A stretch of 40,147 nt of DNA from an uncultured Akkermansia sp. (GTDB taxonomy: Bacteria; Verrucomicrobiota; Verrucomicrobiia; Verrucomicrobiales; Akkermansiaceae): NCBI GenBank assembly GCA_947588735.1, contig CANQAD010000012.1, forward strand, positions 1 to 40,147, in the 5' to 3' direction. The notes beneath the pieces were generated by a model. It was not told the DNA's origin, did no database searches, and saw only the letters and a list, made by a program, of their open reading frames with translations. Shown in pieces: positions 28,608-37,789 of the stretch (the stretch's first letter is position 1; every line of letters starts with the position of its first letter). Made by a program: the position numbers and the translations under genes.

Positions 28608-29555
28608 CTATTCCTCATCTTCGTCAAGCAAAATTGTTGACTCAATGACTTTTTGAAGTCCAGAAAATCCCACATCTCCCGAATTTTTAGAGCGTAAGGC
28701 AGAATACGTTCCATAACGCTTTTCGTACTCTTCCTGACATTGCACCGTGAAACGGCAGAAGGGACGAGCCTGCAGACGTTTACGCGGTATAGGCTCCAAG
28801 GAGAGTTCACATACTCCATATGTTCCTTTGGCGATACGATCCAAGGCAGCCTCGATTTCAAAGAGCTGCTCACGGTCTTTATCCAAACGCAGAATAGTGA
28901 TGTCTCGCTGCTCAGCTTCGCTTCCAGCATCGCCGATATGTTGTCCGGAGGAGGAGGAGACATTAGACTCCCCGCTGCGCAGGTGATCACGGGTAACATT
29001 TTGCATGTTTGGCAGCAGTTCATCGCGCATCTGGATAAGCAACTTCTTTTGTTCAGCCAGGAACTGTTTCCAATCCGGCTCCGAACGCAGCTTGGCGATG
29101 GTGGCCTTCACCTTTTTGCGACGCTCACTTTCTTTTGACAGGTTGGCTGCAGTATTTTCCGCGTGCTTCGTGGACGTTGTCGGCAACCCGTTCCCGGCTG
29201 CCAACTGCTTAACTGGTGATTTTGGCGGTAGTGTCGCAGTCCTTTCCACTTGGACCTTTTGTGTGCGAGTGGTTGGCCTCGGTGGTTGATTAATCGGTGT
29301 CTTTCTTACTAGGGTTTTCGGCATGGAACCCTTCTTCGAAACAACCTCTTTCAACGTAGCCGCTTTTTTCCTACCAAGGACTTTATCGACTACCGGGACT
29401 TTACTTTCCTTTGTTGCTTTTCCAGCCGATGCAACCTTGGCTGGCGCTTTTTTGAAAGAAACGGTTGGCTTTGTCTCCCGGACAACTTTCTTGACAGGTG
29501 CAACCTTACCTCTTTTGTTCTCCCCGAGAGGAGCGGACTTAGTCTTGGAGACCAC
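28608..29555 (-). CDS. TraR/DksA-like protein with long lysine-rich N-terminal extension
   Basis: AALDRIAKGTYGVCELSLEPIPRKRLQARPFCRFTVQCQEEYEKR; GTG start preceded by GAGAGGAG Shine-Dalgarno-like sequence. Confidence 0.82.
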   Translation of the reverse strand: MVSKTKSAPLGENKRGKVAPVKKVVRETKPTVSFKKAPAKVASAGKATKESKVPVVDKVLGRKKAATLKEVVSKKGSMPKTLVRKTPINQPPRPTTRTQKVQVERTATLPPKSPVKQLAAGNGLPTTSTKHAENTAANLSKESERRKKVKATIAKLRSEPDWKQFLAEQKKLLIQMRDELLPNMQNVTRDHLRSGESNVSSSSGQHIGDAGSEAEQRDITILRLDKDREQLFEIEAALDRIAKGTYGVCELSLEPIPRKRLQARPFCRFTVQCQEEYEKRYGTYSALRSKNSGDVGFSGLQKVIESTILLDEDEE

Positions 29556-29587
29556 GCCAGCTCCTCTCGCGGGAACAATCTTATGAT

Positions 29588-29995
29588 TTACTTTTTTTTT
29601 ACCGAGGCTGCTTTCTTGGAGGCAACCTTCTTGGGAGCTGCGGCCTTCTTGGGAGCAGCCTTCTTCGGCGCTGCGGCTTTCTTGGGAGCGGCAGGCTTCT
29701 TGGTGGCTACTTTCTTGGGAGCAGCCTTCTTCGGCGCTGCGGCTTTCTTGGGAGCGGCAGGCTTCTTGGTGGCTACTTTCTTGGGAGCAGCCTTCTTCGG
29801 CGCTGCGGCTTTCTTAGGAGCGGCAGGCTTCTTGGTGGCTACTTTCTTGGGAGCAGCCTTCTTCGGCGCTGCGGCTTTCTTGGGAGCAGCAGTCTTCTTG
29901 GTGGCTACCTTCTTGGAAGCAGCCTTCTTCGGCGCTGCGGTCTTTTTAGCAGGAGCCGGCTTTGCAGCCGGTTTGGTTGTTTTCTTTGTCGCCAT
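29588..29995 (-). CDS. Histone H1-like lysine/alanine/proline-rich DNA-binding protein
   Basis: MATKKTTKPAAKPAPAKK...(VATKKPAAPKKAAAPKKAAPKK)n...VASKKAASVKKK; 135 aa from ATG 29995. Confidence 0.8.
   Translation of the reverse strand: MATKKTTKPAAKPAPAKKTAAPKKAASKKVATKKTAAPKKAAAPKKAAPKKVATKKPAAPKKAAAPKKAAPKKVATKKPAAPKKAAAPKKAAPKKVATKKPAAPKKAAAPKKAAPKKAAAPKKVASKKAASVKKK
29645..29908 (-). repeat. Four tandem 66-bp (22-aa) coding repeats
   Basis: VATKK[T/P]AAPKKAAAPKKAAPKK x4, nearly identical at DNA level. Confidence 0.9.
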
Positions 29996-30017
29996 GGTCT
30001 TGTTGTTTTTTTTGTGT

Positions 30018-30060
30018 TGCATTGCGCGCAATGCAAAAACCGAGGTTGGGATTCGGTTTC
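30018..30060 (-). promoter_or_regulatory. 5' leader with perfect 20-bp palindrome plus adjacent hairpin
   Basis: TTGCATTGCGCGCAATGCAA (30018-30037) is its own reverse complement; AAACCGA-N9-TCGGTTT (30038-30060) abuts it. Confidence 0.7.
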
Positions 30061-30064
30061 CTTG

Positions 30065-30093
30065 CTAGTACCACAAAGAGAATAATTGTTCAA
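30065..30093 (-). promoter_or_regulatory. Candidate promoter of histone-like gene
   Basis: Minus strand TTGAAC - 17 nt - TACTAG. Confidence 0.4.
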
Positions 30094-30223
30094 GAAGAAA
30101 ATTAACTTTTGCGTGATTTTTTTCATTTCATCAGTTCGCTTCAAAGAATAGACATTGCGCACGACACATTTTCGACCGTATTCGCCTTGACGCTTTCGGT
30201 AATCGAGCGTATGCTGACTGCTG

Positions 30224-31315
30224 ATGAATACGACACTTTTCAAACAGCTGTGCGAGGTCGCTGGCGCCCCGGGTTTCGAGAATGAAGTTCGCGATCTGAT
30301 CGTGCGTGAAATGCGTCCGCTTTCGGATGTGATTGAGGTGGACAACATCGGCAACATTACATGTCTGATCCGCGGTAAATCTTCTTCAAGAAAAGTGGTA
30401 TGCGCAGCGCACATGGATGAGATCGGTTTCATCGTGCGCCACATCGATGAGCAAGGTTTCATCCGCATTCTCCCCCTCGGAGGATTTGATCCGAAAACAC
30501 TCACCGCGCAGCGTGTGATGGTTCATGGACGCAAGGATCTGCCCGGTTGCATGGGGGTGAAGCCGATTCATGTGATGACGCCGGATGAGCGCGGCAAGAT
30601 GCCTGCCATCACTGACTACGTGGTCGACATTGGCCTCCCGAAAGAGCAGGTCGAGAAGTTCGTTTCCGTTGGCGACGCCATCACGCGCATCAGCGACTTC
30701 ATGGAGATGGGCGATTGCGTGAACGTGAAGAGCATCGACAACCGTGGCGGCTGCTACATGCTCATCGAAGCTGTGCGTGCCATCAAAAAGAGCCGCGTGA
30801 AACCCGATTATGACACTTACGCTGTTTTCACCGTGCAGGAGGAAGTGGGGCTGCGCGGTGCACAGGCCGCAACGCTCAAATTGCAGCCTGATTTTGCTTT
30901 TGCGCTCGATACCACCATTGCGTACGACACTCCGGGTTCTTCGCCGCACGACAAGTGTACGGTGCTGGGAAAAGGCGCCGGCGTGAAGGTGTACGACGGC
31001 ACGCTCATTACCGATGCACGCATGGTTCAGTACATGGAGGCTCTCTGCAAGGAGAAGAAAATTCCCTGCCAGCTCGAGCTGCTTGCTGCCGGTGGTACAG
31101 ACGCCGGTGCGTTGCAGAAGTTTACCGGTGGCGGTTCGATTACCGGAGCTATTTCCATCCCCGTGCGCAATGTGCACCAGAGCATCGAGATGGCGCATAA
31201 AATCGATTTGCAGGCCTGCGTGGATTTGCTCGCCGCATGTCTCACCTCGCTCACGCGTTGGGACTGGACTTGGCAGCAGAAAACCCGCAAACTTGCCTCC
31301 AAGCGCGCCAAGTGA
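30224..31315 (+). CDS. M42-family aminopeptidase/endoglucanase-type metallopeptidase
   Basis: CAAHMDEIGFIVRHI; DNRGGCYMLIEA; TVQEEVGLRGAQAA; GGTDAGALQKFTGG; NVHQSIEMAH. Confidence 0.93.
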   Translation: MNTTLFKQLCEVAGAPGFENEVRDLIVREMRPLSDVIEVDNIGNITCLIRGKSSSRKVVCAAHMDEIGFIVRHIDEQGFIRILPLGGFDPKTLTAQRVMVHGRKDLPGCMGVKPIHVMTPDERGKMPAITDYVVDIGLPKEQVEKFVSVGDAITRISDFMEMGDCVNVKSIDNRGGCYMLIEAVRAIKKSRVKPDYDTYAVFTVQEEVGLRGAQAATLKLQPDFAFALDTTIAYDTPGSSPHDKCTVLGKGAGVKVYDGTLITDARMVQYMEALCKEKKIPCQLELLAAGGTDAGALQKFTGGGSITGAISIPVRNVHQSIEMAHKIDLQACVDLLAACLTSLTRWDWTWQQKTRKLASKRAK

Positions 31316-31330
31316 TGCGCAATCCTCCCT

Positions 31331-31370
31331 CAAAAAAAACGGGCGATCCTTTACGGGTCGCTCATTTTTT
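31331..31370. terminator. Probable bidirectional rho-independent terminator
   Basis: AAAAAAAACGGGCGATCCTTTACGGGTCGCTCATTTTTT: GCGATCC/GGGTCGC stem (one G-T) flanked by A and T runs. Confidence 0.65.
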
Positions 31371-31495
31371 ATGCTCGGCCTATGATCATTGACGAACTCA
31401 CCGGATCACACACAGGCGCCGCTAGCCGCCCCGTCCCCGCGTAACGCGCGTTAGCATCCAAATCGTACCTTGTACCTCGTAAATCGTAAATGGCT

Positions 31496-31615
31496 TTATC
31501 CTACGTAGAGCAAGACGCCGCAAATAATGGTGAGCGCCACGGCAAAGAGCGCTACCAGCGAACCAAGAGCGAGCCACACGTCTCGCATCGGTGTGCCACG
31601 TGTTTCCCTGTTCAT
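31496..31615 (-). CDS. 39-aa single-TM small protein, coupled to upstream ATP-grasp gene (not in supplied ORF track)
   Basis: Translated by hand: MNRETRGTPMRDVWLALGSLVALFAVALTIICGVLLYVG*; ATGA overlap with the ATP-grasp stop. Confidence 0.55.
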   Translation of the reverse strand: MNRETRGTPMRDVWLALGSLVALFAVALTIICGVLLYVG

Positions 31616-32547
31616 GACGTCGAGGTGGCAGGCAGATTTTTTTGATGCACCCGCATAATTTCATCGACGATGGCGGTGAGCATGCCGCGCTCGTTTTTGA
31701 TGTCCATCCACGCGAATTGCCCGTTGGGGTTCAGTTCGAGGAAGGTGAGTCCTTGTGCCGTGCGCAGAAAATCCAGCCGCGAGAAGGAAAGACCCGTCTC
31801 GCGCATCAGGGCGCACACGCGCTCGGTTTCGTCCGCAGTGAGCTCGCAGGGCTCCCACTGCGCCTCGCCATTCACCGTGGCTTGCCGACTGTCGTTGCTT
31901 TTCAGTCCCGCGCGCTTCATGCGGCTGGCGAACACGCGTCCGGCGATGTACGCCACCGTTACCTCGTATTCCGCTTCGCCCGCCACCTGCAGGAACCAGG
32001 GGAAGCTCGTGTCGATACGCTGCTGATCCACGCGATTCACGTTGAAGCAGAAACCGCTGCCCATAGGGGCGCCCGTGTTGGCTTTGCAGACGACGGAATA
32101 ACCGAGCTGAGTCGGCACGCCGTGAATCATTTCCCAGGGAAGCACGGGGAAGTACCTGCGCGCGAGACGCATCTGGCGCATCTTGTACCAGTTGCCTGTG
32201 GCGGAGGGGTGGATGAGCGCCAGCTTGCCCGCGCCCATCGCCAGGTCCTTGATGCCCGACCAAATAGCCAGCACTTCCGCTCGCAGCCAGGAGTCCTCGC
32301 TGCCGCGTGCTGGCACGTCGATGTCCGGCGGATCGAACATCACCTTGCGTTCGTACACCGCGCCCACCTGTTCCTCGCGGCAGGTGCGCTCCGTCGGATC
32401 GGAGAGTTCGTAGCCGTCCGCCCCGATGCGCCAATGGTAATCGCGCCACAGGTCGATATTGAAACGGAACACCTCTGCTCGTGGCGTGAGGTAGGGTAGA
32501 AGGATGTCCGTGGTTACATCCCGGCTGTTGGTCAGTAGAAGGATCAT
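31612..32547 (-). CDS. MvdC/MvdD-like ATP-grasp ligase (candidate graspetide/RiPP maturase)
   Basis: N-terminal VFRFNIDLWRD, VGAVYERK; C-terminal LSFSRLDFLRTAQGLTFLELNPNGQFAWMD, typical of ATP-grasp RiPP maturases. Confidence 0.75.
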   Translation of the reverse strand: MILLLTNSRDVTTDILLPYLTPRAEVFRFNIDLWRDYHWRIGADGYELSDPTERTCREEQVGAVYERKVMFDPPDIDVPARGSEDSWLRAEVLAIWSGIKDLAMGAGKLALIHPSATGNWYKMRQMRLARRYFPVLPWEMIHGVPTQLGYSVVCKANTGAPMGSGFCFNVNRVDQQRIDTSFPWFLQVAGEAEYEVTVAYIAGRVFASRMKRAGLKSNDSRQATVNGEAQWEPCELTADETERVCALMRETGLSFSRLDFLRTAQGLTFLELNPNGQFAWMDIKNERGMLTAIVDEIMRVHQKNLPATSTS

Positions 32548-32559
32548 GGCTTCACTTTA

Positions 32560-32600
32560 TAAAAAACGCCGCCGTCTCCTTGGAGAAACGGCGGCGTCTG
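32560..32600 (-). terminator. Rho-independent terminator between candidate precursor and ATP-grasp gene
   Basis: Minus strand: ACGCCGCCGT..CTCC-AA-GGAG..ACGGCGGCGT followed by TTTTT; 10-bp GC stem plus inner 4-bp stem. Confidence 0.85.
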
Positions 32601-32612
32601 ATCTCTCCGCAT

Positions 32613-32834
32613 TTAAGCAAGATTCCAGTCGTCTACTACACGAGGTTGACCGTAACCACCTGAACTGAAAGAGCCCATTGCGCCATTCTTCGCATCCTCA
32701 TCGGAGATGATGGTCTTGGCGTTCTGGTCGCTCCAGTTGTAGGTGGCGAAAGGAGCCTTCGGCATAGTAGCAGTCGTGTCAACCGGCTGGGCAGCTACGA
32801 ATGGCGTTACGCTAGCGATAATTGCGGTAATCAT
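32613..32834 (-). CDS. Candidate RiPP precursor peptide (73 aa)
   Basis: MITAIIASVTPFVAAQPVDTTATMPKAPFATYNWSDQNAKTIISDEDAKNGAMGSFSSGGYGQPRVVDDWNLA; own promoter and terminator, immediately 5' of ATP-grasp gene. Confidence 0.6.
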   Translation of the reverse strand: MITAIIASVTPFVAAQPVDTTATMPKAPFATYNWSDQNAKTIISDEDAKNGAMGSFSSGGYGQPRVVDDWNLA

Positions 32835-32911
32835 GATTATTTTACTTGGTTTGGTTAATCGGACAAGGTAAATTGCGAAAAATATCGCATAAATAACCCT
32901 GAACGGTTACA

Positions 32912-32940
32912 TAAATACTCTTTTTAAATTAAAAAGTCAA
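32912..32940 (-). promoter_or_regulatory. Candidate sigma70-like promoter of precursor gene
   Basis: Minus strand TTGACT - 17 nt - TATTTA in an AT-rich intergenic region. Confidence 0.6.
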
Positions 32941-33062
32941 TAAAAAATCGCAATTTGTATCAATAAAGTCCTTTCTCCCAATTTACCGGCAAGGGGAAGA
33001 TGAACTAAGGATGCAGGAGGAATGGCATCCCGGGAAAAGATGCGGCGAATGTTTGTCTGTAC

Positions 33063-33479
33063 TCAATGCAGGTGCTTGCGACGCTTGTATTCGAGCATGG
33101 CAAGCTGCTGGGCGATGCCCGCCTCCAACCGCGTTTGCTCCTCGCGCGAGAGCACGGAGCTCTCGTTGCGCAAACGAGTACGGGCCTGCTCAATGGCAGC
33201 ATTAATGGAAGACGGATCCATCTCGTCGGCTGCCAACGCAGTATCGGTGACAATAAGCGCCATGTCATTTTCCACCTGCAAAAAACCTCCCCCGATAAAA
33301 AGTGAAACGGAGGAAGTCGGAGTGCGGTAGCTGAGTTCCCCGTTGGAGACGGAAGTGATGAGGGCCGTGTGTCCCGGCAACACCTCCAACTGCCCCTCGG
33401 TGGCAGGCACGAGGATGCTGAGTGCATCTGCTTCTGCGGCAGTGCGCAGGGGAGTGATGATTTTGAGGTGCAGGGGCAT
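33063..33479 (-). CDS. atpC: ATP synthase epsilon subunit
   Basis: MPLHLKIITPLRTAAEADALSILVPATEGQLEVLPGHTALITSV; operon position. Confidence 0.92.
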   Translation of the reverse strand: MPLHLKIITPLRTAAEADALSILVPATEGQLEVLPGHTALITSVSNGELSYRTPTSSVSLFIGGGFLQVENDMALIVTDTALAADEMDPSSINAAIEQARTRLRNESSVLSREEQTRLEAGIAQQLAMLEYKRRKHLH

Positions 33480-33485
33480 GACTAA

Positions 33486-34931
<1,446 letters not shown>

Positions 34932-35798
34932 TTACTCCATGGCGCGGGTGGCCGTGGTGATTTCGAGAAGTTCGTTCGTGATTTGAGTTTGGCGGGCCTT
35001 GTTGTAGTCCAAGGTGAGCTCGGCGATGAGATTCTTGGCGTTCTCCGTGGCTGACTTCATGGCCACCATGCGTGCTGACTGCTCGGAAGCCTTGCCTTCA
35101 AGAACCAGTTGCACCAACATGTTGCTCACATACAACGGGAGGATGGAAGCCAACAGAGCCGTCGGCGTGGGCTCGAGCAGGAAGTTTCCCATCTGTGTGT
35201 CCTCAATGTCATCCATGGAAGCGATTTCCATGAGTTCCGAGGCGGTAACCGGCAGCAGCTCGTGCATATCGGGTCGCTGCACCATCACATTGACAAACCT
35301 TTGGTAAGCCACAAGCACGCGGTTGTAGGTGCCATCTTCAAAGCCACGGCGCAGCGCTTCAAAAATAGGCTTGAGCTCCACATCCGTCATGTTGTCACTT
35401 ACGCTGAAAGTGAATCGCACACTGCGCCCCAAGCGCTGCAGGACGGGCGAAAGCTTCGCGCCAATGCACATGTAATCCGCATCCTGTGGAGTCTTGGCGA
35501 GGACCTCACGCAGCAGGTTGGCGTTCAGTGCGCCACAGAGCCCCTTATCGGTGTTGACCACAATGACGAGGGTTTTACCGTGCTCGCGTTGCTGCATGAG
35601 CGAGGCGCCGGCCAACTCAATGGTGGCGGAGAGATGCTGAAGGACATTGGCCAAAGCGCTGATGTAAGCGCGCCCGCGCAGGGCAAGTTCCTGAGCACGG
35701 CGCATTTTAGCGGACGCCACCATTTGCATCGCCTTAGTGATCTGCGATGTGTTGCGCACCGATTTGATACGCCGCTTGATGTCACGCAGGTTAGCCAT
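34932..35798 (-). CDS. atpG: ATP synthase gamma subunit
   Basis: MANLRDIKRRIKSVRNTSQITKAMQMVASAKMRRAQ; C-terminal NKARQTQITNELLEITTATRAME. Confidence 0.97.
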   Translation of the reverse strand: MANLRDIKRRIKSVRNTSQITKAMQMVASAKMRRAQELALRGRAYISALANVLQHLSATIELAGASLMQQREHGKTLVIVVNTDKGLCGALNANLLREVLAKTPQDADYMCIGAKLSPVLQRLGRSVRFTFSVSDNMTDVELKPIFEALRRGFEDGTYNRVLVAYQRFVNVMVQRPDMHELLPVTASELMEIASMDDIEDTQMGNFLLEPTPTALLASILPLYVSNMLVQLVLEGKASEQSARMVAMKSATENAKNLIAELTLDYNKARQTQITNELLEITTATRAME

Positions 35799-35810
35799 GG
35801 GTCAGTCGAG

Positions 35811-37346
35811 TTACAGGCGAGAGATAAAATTTTTCATAAATTTCTGCAAACGCGCATCCAATTCCGGGGTGAGCTCGCGGACGCGTTCGATCTCTTCCAA
35901 CAAATCCGGTGCGGTGGAGGTCACCTCTTCTTCCATGCGAGTGCGCACACTGCGGATGTCGTCCACAGCCACACCATCCAGGAAGCCCTTTTGGATGGCG
36001 TAGAGGTTGATAACCTCGATACCGAGCGGTTTAGGTTCATATTGTCCCTGCTTAAAGAGCTCCACGATGCGGCGGCCGCGCTCCAACTTGGCTTTGGTAG
36101 CGGCATCCAGGTCAGATCCGAACTGAGCGAAAGCTTGCAGCTCCTCAAACTGCGCGAGGTCAAGCTTCACGGAACCGGCGAGTTTTTTGATGATTTTTGT
36201 CTGAGCACTGGAACCCACGCGGCTCACGGAAATGCCTACGTTGATGGCCGGGCGTACACCCTGGTAAAACAAGTCAGTGTCCAAGAAAATTTGACCATCA
36301 GTGATGGAAATGACGTTCGTAGGAATGTAGGCGGACACATCGCCGGCCTGCGTTTCGATGATGGGCAACGCGGTGAGCGAACCGCCTTTGCGACCACCTT
36401 CAGAATTGATGCGCGCGGCACGCTCCAGCAAACGGCTGTGCAAGTAAAACACATCTCCCGGGTACGCCTCACGACCGGACGGACGGCGCAAGATGAGCGA
36501 CACTTGGCGGTAGGCCACGGCGTGCTTGGAGAGGTCATCGTACACAATAAGGGCGTCCTGCCCCTGGTCCATGAAGTACTCGCCCATGGCGCATCCGGCA
36601 TAAGGCGCCAAGTATTGCATGGCCGCCGAATCACTGGACGATGCCACCACCACAATGGTGTAAGGCAAGGCCCCGCTTTCCTCCAACTTGGCCACCAGGC
36701 GCGATACGTTGGCGCGCTTTTGCCCCACGGCGACGTATATGCTCAGCAGCGGACGGTGTCCGGGCAACTTACCTTCCTCGGCCTGCTTGTTTTGATGAGC
36801 CTGAGAGATGATGGCATCAATAGCAATGGCCGTCTTCCCTGTAGAGCGGTCGCCAATGATAAGCTCGCGTTGCCCGCGGCCGATGGGAATCATAGCATCA
36901 ATGGGCAGAATACCCGTCTGCACCGGCTGATTCACCCCTTGGCGCGAAATGATGCCCGACGCAATTTTCTCCACCGGGTAATGCGCGGCAGCGATGATTG
37001 GTCCTTTGCCATCCAATGGATTGCCCAGAGTATCCACCACACGCCCCAAGAGCTCCGGCCCCACGGGCACTTCCAGAAGACGTCCGGTGGTCTTGCACGT
37101 GTCGCCCTCCTTGAGGGCGGAACCCTTGCCGAGCAGCACCACGCCCACCTCGTTTTCTTCCAGGTTCATGGCCAGTCCCATGGTGCCATCGGGGAATTCA
37201 ATCATCTCGTTGAGCATGGCGTTGCTCAGCCCTTCAATGTGGGCCACACCATCGCCGACGGACTTAATGGAGCCAACATTTTCGCTGACGGCTGCTGTGG
37301 AGATATTGCGGATTTGTTCTTCGAGTTCTTGGATGATGTTACTCAT
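35811..37346 (-). CDS. atpA: ATP synthase alpha subunit
   Basis: [48 protein letters not shown]. Confidence 0.98.
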   Translation of the reverse strand: MSNIIQELEEQIRNISTAAVSENVGSIKSVGDGVAHIEGLSNAMLNEMIEFPDGTMGLAMNLEENEVGVVLLGKGSALKEGDTCKTTGRLLEVPVGPELLGRVVDTLGNPLDGKGPIIAAAHYPVEKIASGIISRQGVNQPVQTGILPIDAMIPIGRGQRELIIGDRSTGKTAIAIDAIISQAHQNKQAEEGKLPGHRPLLSIYVAVGQKRANVSRLVAKLEESGALPYTIVVVASSSDSAAMQYLAPYAGCAMGEYFMDQGQDALIVYDDLSKHAVAYRQVSLILRRPSGREAYPGDVFYLHSRLLERAARINSEGGRKGGSLTALPIIETQAGDVSAYIPTNVISITDGQIFLDTDLFYQGVRPAINVGISVSRVGSSAQTKIIKKLAGSVKLDLAQFEELQAFAQFGSDLDAATKAKLERGRRIVELFKQGQYEPKPLGIEVINLYAIQKGFLDGVAVDDIRSVRTRMEEEVTSTAPDLLEEIERVRELTPELDARLQKFMKNFISRL

Positions 37347-37372
37347 GAGAGGATAGGTGGAGAGGTTACAGA

Positions 37373-37768
37373 TTAGAGAGAAAGGCGTTCCAGTCGGTTG
37401 ATACGGGAGAGCAAAGAGGCGTCTGTCACCTGATCGCCCACGCGCACGGTAATGCCGCCGAGCAACTCAGGACGCACCTGCCAATCGTAATGCAAGTCGG
37501 GAGTGCGGGCATCCAGTTTAGCGCGAATGGCGACCTGTTCCCGCTCGGTGAGAGGAACCGCGCTGGCAACAGTAGCCGTGCGCTTCGCTACCTCCAACCG
37601 AACCAAGTCGGTGAACGCCGCAAGCAATTCAGCGTAATTGCGCGGCTTTTTCTGCACCAATTCACTCGCTACTTGGCGCACACGCTCCTCCTGCAGTCGC
37701 CCTCCTTCAACCAGGCAGAGGCACAGCAATCGGCGCGCTTGAGCTTGCACTTCTTTGGTAATTTTCAT
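37373..37768 (-). CDS. atpH: ATP synthase delta subunit
   Basis: C-terminal delta-like [23 protein letters not shown]; operon position. Confidence 0.85.
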   Translation of the reverse strand: MKITKEVQAQARRLLCLCLVEGGRLQEERVRQVASELVQKKPRNYAELLAAFTDLVRLEVAKRTATVASAVPLTEREQVAIRAKLDARTPDLHYDWQVRPELLGGITVRVGDQVTDASLLSRINRLERLSL

Positions 37769-37789
37769 GGGCGACAGCGAGATACTTCG

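Noticed and set aside
29583-30068. 161-aa hydrophobic Phe/Ala-rich plus-strand ORF that looks like a membrane protein
   Set aside because: Exact antisense of the Lys/Ala repeat gene (AAG/GCC complement gives CTT/GGC); artefact of composition.
31422-31664. 80-aa minus-strand ORF overlapping the end of the ATP-grasp gene
   Set aside because: Different frame from the ATGA-coupled 39-aa ORF; Arg/Cys-rich without a TM segment; likely spurious.
31642-32499. Plus- and minus-strand alternative ORFs (285 aa and 262 aa at 31661-32449) over the ATP-grasp gene
   Set aside because: High-GC shadow frames; only the 31612-32547 frame has ATP-grasp motifs.
33009-33030. GGATGC/GCATCC stem downstream of atpC
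   Set aside because: Only 6 bp and no U-tract on the minus strand; weak as an operon terminator.
35109-37376. 755-aa plus-strand ORF opposite atpA/atpG
   Set aside because: Antisense shadow of strongly recognised atpA and atpG; His/Gly/Arg-rich composition without motifs.
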